The notes under the pieces: generated by a model
Told to the model about the DNA's origin: nothing
The model's database searches: none
Seen by the model: only the letters and a program-made list of their open reading frames with translations
Made by a program: the position numbers and the translations under genes
Shown here: positions 6,977 through 10,759 of the stretch, in pieces
Numbering within the stretch: position 1 is the first letter of the stretch
Layout of the letters: the number at the start of each line of letters is the position of its first letter
Source: an uncultured Lachnospiraceae bacterium
GTDB taxonomy: Bacteria; Bacillota; Clostridia; Lachnospirales; Lachnospiraceae
Direction: 5' to 3'
Assembly (NCBI GenBank): GCA_947174725.1
Contig: CAMWKA010000033.1
Coordinates: forward strand, 1-10,759
Length of the DNA: 10,759 bases

Positions 6977-7621
6977 ATGCTGCGTTCATTTTTGTTTGAT
7001 CCTGACAGCGGGTTGATGCTGTTTTTTGGTCGGATTGTCGATTTTTTCTGGTTGAGCATATTAACGGTGATAGGATGTCTGCCGCTGATAACGGCGGGAG
7101 CTTCGATTAGTGCCTGCCTCTATTGTTGCAGGAAAATGATTCTGCATGAAGATACGCATCTTACCAAGAAATTTTGGAAGGCATACAGAGCGAATATGAA
7201 GAAGGGGATCCTGCTGGAAATCATATTCCTTGATATATTCCTGCTTTTGGGAGGAGTGGTCATCCTCATGCTGTATGATGAAAAAATTATCGGAAGAACG
7301 CTTAATATTCCGATGGCGGTAAATGTTATTGTTTTGCTTCTCATTATCATCTACTTTATGGCATTGGTGCATGTATTTCCGTTGAATGCATTTTTTGAGA
7401 ATAAACTATCCGGCACATTGAAAAATTCCTTCTTGATCGCGATATCCAATCTGCCAGTTACCATTGCGATGCTGATTGTGAATGGACTACCATTTCTGCT
7501 CTGTTACTGCTATCCGATATTGTGGTTCTTTGAGGCGATTTTCGGCATCGGTCTCTGCGCATTCTGGACGGCTCAGCTTTACCGTATTGTTATGAAGAAG
7601 CTGGGGATCGAGGAAACATAG
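6977..7621 (+). CDS. YesL-family (DUF624) membrane protein
   Basis: 214 residues, very hydrophobic, with about five or six membrane segments. The family signature is clear in the first third: an N-terminal 'FFGRIVDFFWLSIL' helix and then CLPLITAGAS (34-43), matching the C-x-P-x-x-T-x-GAS pattern of YesL, named after the Bacillus subtilis rhamnogalacturonan (yes) locus. Members are repeatedly found beside CUT1 sugar importers, but no biochemical function is established. A short basic loop with 'FWKAYRANMKKG' (about 67-78) faces the cytoplasm in the usual family topology. ATG 6977 follows AGGAG (6964-6968) at 8 bases. It sits between the unknown single-pass protein and the foldase-like lipoprotein and is likely cotranscribed with both. 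Confidence 0.82.
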   Translation: MLRSFLFDPDSGLMLFFGRIVDFFWLSILTVIGCLPLITAGASISACLYCCRKMILHEDTHLTKKFWKAYRANMKKGILLEIIFLDIFLLLGGVVILMLYDEKIIGRTLNIPMAVNVIVLLLIIIYFMALVHVFPLNAFFENKLSGTLKNSFLIAISNLPVTIAMLIVNGLPFLLCYCYPILWFFEAIFGIGLCAFWTAQLYRIVMKKLGIEET

Positions 7622-7642
7622 AAAGAGGAGAGATTATATATT

Positions 7643-8779
7643 ATGAGAAAAATTATGTTACAAATATCCGTTGCTGGGATTATTATTTGTCTTATATGCG
7701 TCGGTCTATCAGGGTGCGGTATGGCAGGAAATTCTGTGAGTCAGGGAGATGCGGGAACAAATACTGCTGCAGAAAATTCACCAGAGGTACTGAATGTTTT
7801 CGGGAATGCCATTACGGTGGCGGACTATAATCTGTATATCATTCAGTATTTTTATAATTATGGGATTACCCCGGATCGTTTGGACGAGGCAGGTGTAAAT
7901 ATGATTATGGATTCGGCAACGGATAACCTGAAGGCGGAGATGGTGCGGAAAAGGCTTGTAGAGGAGGCTGGATTGACAGCCAGTGAGGCGCAGTTAACGA
8001 CAATAGAATTGATGGTGGATGCATTTTATGGAACATTTGGCGAGGAATTCCTCAGTAGCTATGGAATTAACGAGGCGGATGTTCGGGCTATGGTTGAGCG
8101 TCAGTTAGACATTTATCTGTTGACTGAAAAAGCAGAAGAGGAACTTTTCTCTGAATATATGGACCAGTATGAAGAGGAATATGAAGAATATCAGTTCCGC
8201 GATATGTATTATGTTTTATTTCCCAGTATTCGTTTGGGGTACGATGAGAATGGGGAACTGATTGTGGATGATGCCGGAAATCCGATTCCCTTAACAGAAG
8301 AAGAGATGGCGGAACAGAGGGCGCTTGCGGAGGAATTTAGAGAGCGTGCAGTGGAAGGATTATCTTCCGGTGATGCATCAGCCTCTATGGAGATTCTGGC
8401 AGCGGAATATGGGGTTGAGCCCTATTCCAATAAGCAGTATTATGTAAATGGTTTGTATGATGATGAGCTGAGTCAGATGGTTGAGAGTCTTTCTAATGGT
8501 GAGATTTCTGAAGTGACGCTGACTGATGTGGGTTATATGATTGTACGTATGGACAATTCCAACGATACCGAATATAAGGAGCAGATGATTACTCAGTTGG
8601 CTGCCCAGTCTGCGGAAGAAAATAAGGATGCTCGGGTACAGTCATGGGTCGATGCGGCCGGGGCGGGAGATATACAGCCGGATCAGGAACTGCTTAACAC
8701 GATTGATGTAATGGCATTGTGCGAGGATATGATAGAAAGAGGCATTTGGTTTGATCAGAATAACCTGAATGTACAATAG
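7643..8779 (+). CDS. SurA/PrsA-like foldase lipoprotein with a degenerate isomerase domain
   Basis: 378 residues. The signal peptide ends in lipobox LSGC with Cys25 as the anchor, followed by a Ser/Thr/Gly/Asn-rich linker to about residue 48. A helical region (about 50-185) resembles the SurA_N chaperone part and includes a very acidic stretch, EEYEEYQ. A parvulin-like region follows: its start is MYYVLF (188-193), where active isomerases usually have a 'HIL' motif, and its end, 'LSNGEISEV...GYMIVRM' (about 283-303), is typical. Loss of the His suggests a chaperone or binding role rather than catalysis. The start ATG 7643 is 12 bases after GGAG (7627-7630), somewhat far but the best available. 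It follows the YesL-like gene by 21 bases. It may help fold exported proteins such as the Cys-rich binding protein, which is inference. Confidence 0.78.
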   Translation: MRKIMLQISVAGIIICLICVGLSGCGMAGNSVSQGDAGTNTAAENSPEVLNVFGNAITVADYNLYIIQYFYNYGITPDRLDEAGVNMIMDSATDNLKAEMVRKRLVEEAGLTASEAQLTTIELMVDAFYGTFGEEFLSSYGINEADVRAMVERQLDIYLLTEKAEEELFSEYMDQYEEEYEEYQFRDMYYVLFPSIRLGYDENGELIVDDAGNPIPLTEEEMAEQRALAEEFRERAVEGLSSGDASASMEILAAEYGVEPYSNKQYYVNGLYDDELSQMVESLSNGEISEVTLTDVGYMIVRMDNSNDTEYKEQMITQLAAQSAEENKDARVQSWVDAAGAGDIQPDQELLNTIDVMALCEDMIERGIWFDQNNLNVQ

Positions 8780-8816
8780 TTGGAAAAATGCACAAATTTT
8801 CTGCCCAAAATCCGAC

Positions 8817-8845
8817 TTGTAAAATAAAAATACATATGATAATAT
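8817..8845 (+). promoter_or_regulatory. Extended -10 promoter for the DUF4177-like gene
   Basis: TTGTAA (8817-8822), 17 bases, and TAATAT (8840-8845) with TGA directly before it. The start is expected near 8852, leaving a leader of about 108 bases in which I see no riboswitch-like fold. No convincing terminator for the upstream lipoprotein gene lies between 8780 and 8816; only a weak AGTTGG/CCGACT pairing is visible. Confidence 0.5.
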
Positions 8846-8856
8846 TATTGCATGTA
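8831..8856 (+). promoter_or_regulatory. Imperfect 26-bp palindrome over the -10 box (possible operator)
   Basis: TACAT-ATG-ATAAT (8831-8843) mirrors ATTAT-TGC-ATGTA (8844-8856); ten of thirteen pairs match. It covers the -10 element and the start site, where a bound dimer would block transcription. The high AT content lowers its weight. Confidence 0.3.
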
Positions 8857-8960
8857 GGTAAGAAGAAGTATTGGGGATTTTTTGCCATAATCTTTATTTG
8901 AAGTTTAAAGAGGGCATGGTCTTAACATTAATAAAATGAAAAGAGGGAAGGTAAGCTACT

Positions 8961-9563
8961 ATGGCAAATTTAAATGAAATCATGTATGAAATGATCAAAA
9001 AAAGCGGCTGCATTACGACAAGTAACGTCAACGAGATTGAAGAGATCATAGATACAGGATTGGAGAAAACAGAAGAAAATATTCAGAAAGTAGCTTTAGA
9101 TTATCTGGACGAAAGAGGATTTGCTCGTCGTATTGATAACTTGGAGCGTGCAAAACAGCATATTATTGAAAGTTCTATGTTTTCTGATACAGTACGTGTC
9201 AGAAGGAAACGTGAAATGGTTGAGGATCTTTTCCAGGAAGCAGATGAAGAAGAACTTGAGAAATTAATGAAGATCTGCGAAATGGATACCCTTTTGAAAA
9301 TCAAAGACAAGCTGAATAACATGACTGCAAAGAATTATGAATATGCAGTTGAAGTTTTGGGCGATATTCTTACTGATGCGGATAAACCCAGCAATCTGAT
9401 GGAATTTGAGTCCTTCCAGATGTTATTAAACAGATACGCGTCAGCCGGATGGCGTGTGATCTCTATTGAGTCAAGAGAAACAACAAACCGTAAGATTTCC
9501 ATGGCAGGTTTCTCTACAACAACAAAGCAGGTAATTGTGGTATTTGAAAGAGAAAAGAATTAA
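8961..9563 (+). CDS. Hypothetical protein with a DUF4177-like C-terminal domain
   Basis: 200 residues, no signal peptide or membrane segment, so likely cytoplasmic. Residues 1 to about 130 are helical and highly charged, with possible coiled coil (for example EEADEEELEKLMK). Residues about 145-200 read 'FESFQMLLNRYASAGWRVISIES...KQVIVVFERE'. The L-N-x-x-x-x-x-GW pattern (G163, W164) followed by strands and a final 'VVFER' is that of the small DUF4177 domain, whose function is unknown. Fusion of this domain to a long helical N-terminus is less usual than the stand-alone form. The ribosome site GAAGG (8947-8951) is 9 bases from ATG 8961. The gene stands alone between its own promoter and the terminator at 9679. 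No role can be assigned. Confidence 0.75.
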   Translation: MANLNEIMYEMIKKSGCITTSNVNEIEEIIDTGLEKTEENIQKVALDYLDERGFARRIDNLERAKQHIIESSMFSDTVRVRRKREMVEDLFQEADEEELEKLMKICEMDTLLKIKDKLNNMTAKNYEYAVEVLGDILTDADKPSNLMEFESFQMLLNRYASAGWRVISIESRETTNRKISMAGFSTTTKQVIVVFEREKN

Positions 9564-9648
9564 AAAACTGTCGGAAGATCTAGAATACATATTTGATGTT
9601 GGCAGATTGATCGGGTATCTATAAAGAAGATATTGGATCAGTCGCAGG

Positions 9649-9677
9649 TTGATAAGAGATTTTAGATATGATATGAT
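9649..9677 (+). promoter_or_regulatory. Extended -10 promoter of the fumarase gene, abutting a terminator
   Basis: TTGATA (9649-9654), exactly 17 bases, TATGAT (9672-9677) with TGA before it. The predicted start, near 9683-9684, falls inside the left arm of the terminator stem at 9679-9704. The new transcript would still carry a shortened GAAGAGGC/GTCTCTTC hairpin at its very 5' end. Confidence 0.55.
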
Positions 9678-9678
9678 G

Positions 9679-9708
9679 AGTGAAGAGGCATAAGTCTCTT
9701 CACTTTTT
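9679..9708 (+). terminator. Strong rho-independent terminator upstream of fumarase
   Basis: AGTGAAGAGGC (9679-9689), tetraloop ATAA and GTCTCTTCACT (9694-9704) make an 11-bp stem with one G-T, followed by five T bases. It ends the transcript of the DUF4177-like gene and lies 26 bases before the fumarase start. Confidence 0.8.
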
Positions 9709-9733
9709 ATGTTTAGGAAAGGATATGATGCAT

Positions 9734-10576
9734 ATGAGAAGCGTAGCGGCAGAAGAGATTACGAAGACAGTAAAGGAGATGTGCATCGAGGCCAATCATT
9801 TTTTGTCAGAGGATATGGAGGCTGCAATGACGGCGGCGGCTCTTTCGGAAAAATCGCCATTGGGAAAACAGATATTGGAGCAATTGAAAGAAAATCTTGA
9901 AATTGCAGGAGAAGATATGATACCAATCTGTCAGGATACCGGCATGGCGGTCATCTTTGCGGAGGTTGGACAGGATGTGCATGTGGAAGGTGCATGGATT
10001 GAAGCGGCGATCAATGAAGGCGTAAGGCAGGGATATCAGGAGGGTTTTCTTCGCAAGTCGGTTGTAGGCTGTCCCATCGAGCGGATCAATACAAAAGATA
10101 ATACTCCGGCAGTCATACATTATGAGATCGTTCCTGGCGATCAACTCAAACTGACTCTGGCACCGAAGGGATTCGGCAGTGAGAATATGAGCCGGGTCTT
10201 TATGTTAAAACCGGCAGATGGCATAGAAGGAATTAAGAATGCGGTTTTAACCGCAGTAAAAGACGCCGGTCCGAATGCATGCCCGCCGATGGTGGTCGGT
10301 GTCGGAATCGGAGGTACTTTTGAAAAATGTGCCATTCTGGCAAAACAAGCGTTGACACGACCGGTCAATCAGCGTTCGGGACTTCCGTATATAAAGGATT
10401 TGGAAGAGGAGCTGCTTGCTGATATTAATGCGTCCGGCATTGGTCCGGGTGGTCTGGGAGGAACGACTACCGCATTGGCGGTCAATATCAATACCTATCC
10501 GACGCATATTGCAGGACTTCCGGTGGCGGTGAATATCTGCTGTCATGTTAACCGGCATTGTGTGAGGGTAGTGTGA
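9734..10576 (+). CDS. Fumarate hydratase class I, alpha subunit (L-tartrate dehydratase-like)
   Basis: A 280-residue subunit of the oxygen-sensitive [4Fe-4S] enzyme that interconverts fumarate and L-malate; it normally works with a separate beta subunit. Likely cluster ligands are Cys66 in ICQDTGMA, Cys183 in NACPPMVVGVGIGG and Cys270 in ICCHVNRH. Conserved stretches include NTKDNTPA, 'LAPKGFGSENMS' and 'GGTTTALAVNI.TYPTHIAGLPVAVN'. ATG 9734 (MRSVAAEEIT) is preferred because family members start there. Earlier ATGs at 9725 and 9728 and a GTG at 9680 (inside the terminator stem) are less likely; AAAGGA (9718-9723) is the ribosome site. The length is normal, ending with five residues after the RH pair. 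The last seven codons and stop belong to a repeat that recurs at 10705. No beta subunit gene appears before the window ends. Tartrate dehydratase alpha is the alternative. Confidence 0.92.
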   Translation: MRSVAAEEITKTVKEMCIEANHFLSEDMEAAMTAAALSEKSPLGKQILEQLKENLEIAGEDMIPICQDTGMAVIFAEVGQDVHVEGAWIEAAINEGVRQGYQEGFLRKSVVGCPIERINTKDNTPAVIHYEIVPGDQLKLTLAPKGFGSENMSRVFMLKPADGIEGIKNAVLTAVKDAGPNACPPMVVGVGIGGTFEKCAILAKQALTRPVNQRSGLPYIKDLEEELLADINASGIGPGGLGGTTTALAVNINTYPTHIAGLPVAVNICCHVNRHCVRVV

Positions 10577-10636
10577 GAAGAACTTCTAATCGCTCGCAGC
10601 AAAGGCTGCTTCGCGAAGAAGTTCTATATCTCACAC
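10571..10636 (+). repeat. Long imperfect hairpin 1 of the repeat unit
   Basis: GTGTGAGA (10571-10578) pairs with TCTCACAC (10629-10636), AGAACTTC (10579-10586) with GAAGTTCT (10618-10625), TCGC (10590-10593) with GCGA (10613-10616), and GCAGC (10596-10600) with GCTGC (10605-10609), around loop AAAG. About 25 pairs in all. It begins within the fumarase stop codon region. No T run follows, so it is not a standard terminator. Confidence 0.75.
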
Positions 10637-10637
10637 C

Positions 10638-10682
10638 GAAAAACGCAAAAGCGAACCCGTTCGCTTTTAAGCGGCGTTTTTC
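10638..10682 (+). terminator. Hairpin 2 of the repeat unit, terminator-like
   Basis: GAAAAACGC (10638-10646) pairs with GCGTTTTTC (10674-10682) and AAAAGCGAA (10647-10655) with TTCGCTTTT (10660-10668), around loop CCCG, with AAGCG (10669-10673) bulged. Eighteen pairs end in a T run, and further T-rich sequence (10684-10691) follows. It may terminate the fumarase transcript, though it is also a repeat component. Confidence 0.6.
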
Positions 10683-10693
10683 ATTTCTTTTGG

Positions 10694-10708
10694 GCCGCCG
10701 AAGGCGGC
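10694..10708 (+). repeat. Small GC hairpin spanning the repeat junction
   Basis: GCCGCC (10694-10699), loop GAA, GGCGGC (10703-10708). The right arm overlaps the first bases of the second repeat copy. The first copy lacks the left arm, because fumarase coding sequence stands there instead. Confidence 0.6.
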
Positions 10709-10759
10709 ATTGTGTGAGGGTAGTGTGAGAAGAACTTCTAATCGCTCGCAGCAAAGGCT

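Larger units (their letters stand above)
10553..10759 (+). repeat. 152-bp-period direct repeat starting inside the 3' end of the fumarase gene
   Basis: Bases 10553-10607 recur exactly at 10705-10759, 55 of 55, and the second copy is cut by the window end. Immediately upstream the two copies differ (C at 10552, G at 10704). One full unit would be 10553-10704. Its first 24 bases encode the last seven fumarase residues (RHCVRVV) and stop; the rest is non-coding and hairpin-rich. It could be a tandem array, or a dispersed intergenic repeat present twice here. Confidence 0.85.

Noticed and set aside
9680..9733. Upstream in-frame extension of fumarase from GTG 9680
   Set aside because: The extension runs through the terminator hairpin, and family members begin at the equivalent of MRSV at 9734.
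10571..10636. Integron attC site
   Set aside because: A long imperfect hairpin is present, but the characteristic RYYYAAC and GTTRRRY core sites are absent and there is no integrase or cassette.
10548..10754. Open frame of 68 codons on the - strand through the repeat
   Set aside because: It reads across both hairpins and both repeat copies, with no ribosome site and no known domain; best explained by the repeat's composition.
10553..10759. CRISPR array
   Set aside because: Only two copies with a 152-base period, and the unit is continuous structured sequence, not short repeats with unique spacers; no cas genes.

Overview
The window looks like chromosomal DNA from an anaerobic, low-to-moderate GC member of the Clostridia, most likely a gut Lachnospiraceae. 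This rests on gene content and style: strong GGAGG-type ribosome binding sites, extended -10 promoters, lipoproteins with short lipoboxes, a two-subunit class I fumarase alpha gene, and a sugar ABC operon followed by a YesL-type protein. No marker gene fixes the genus. All genes read on the + strand.

Region 1 (1-485): the last 39 codons of an FtsH-like gene, then a 360-base AT-rich spacer. The spacer holds a strong extended -10 promoter followed about 70 bases later by a perfect-stem terminator (a candidate C-rich small RNA or leader), and a second promoter for the next gene.

Region 2 (492-6211): a carbohydrate utilisation locus. It has a cytoplasmic GH13 neopullulanase/cyclomaltodextrinase-type enzyme with its own promoter and terminator. 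Then come a lipoprotein solute-binding protein with its own promoter and operator-like palindrome, an intercistronic terminator, and two inner-membrane permeases. The likely job is import of alpha-glucan oligosaccharides followed by intracellular hydrolysis. No ATPase gene is present, so a shared MsmX/MsmK-type ATPase elsewhere is inferred.

Region 3 (6269-8779): three membrane or envelope genes. They encode a single-pass protein of unknown function, a YesL/DUF624 membrane protein, and a SurA/PrsA-like lipoprotein whose isomerase domain seems degenerate. Their position directly behind the transporter suggests an accessory role, but that is inference.

Region 4 (8961-9563): a stand-alone 200-residue protein with a DUF4177-like C-terminus, expressed from an extended -10 promoter that lies inside an imperfect palindrome.

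Region 5 (9649-10759): the alpha subunit gene of class I fumarate hydratase, whose promoter abuts the terminator of the preceding gene. The last seven codons and stop of this gene form the start of a 152-base, hairpin-rich unit. The first 55 bases of that unit recur exactly at the end of the window. This looks like a tandem or dispersed repeat at which the assembly stopped. It is the most unusual structure here, and no fumarase beta subunit gene is seen before the window ends.
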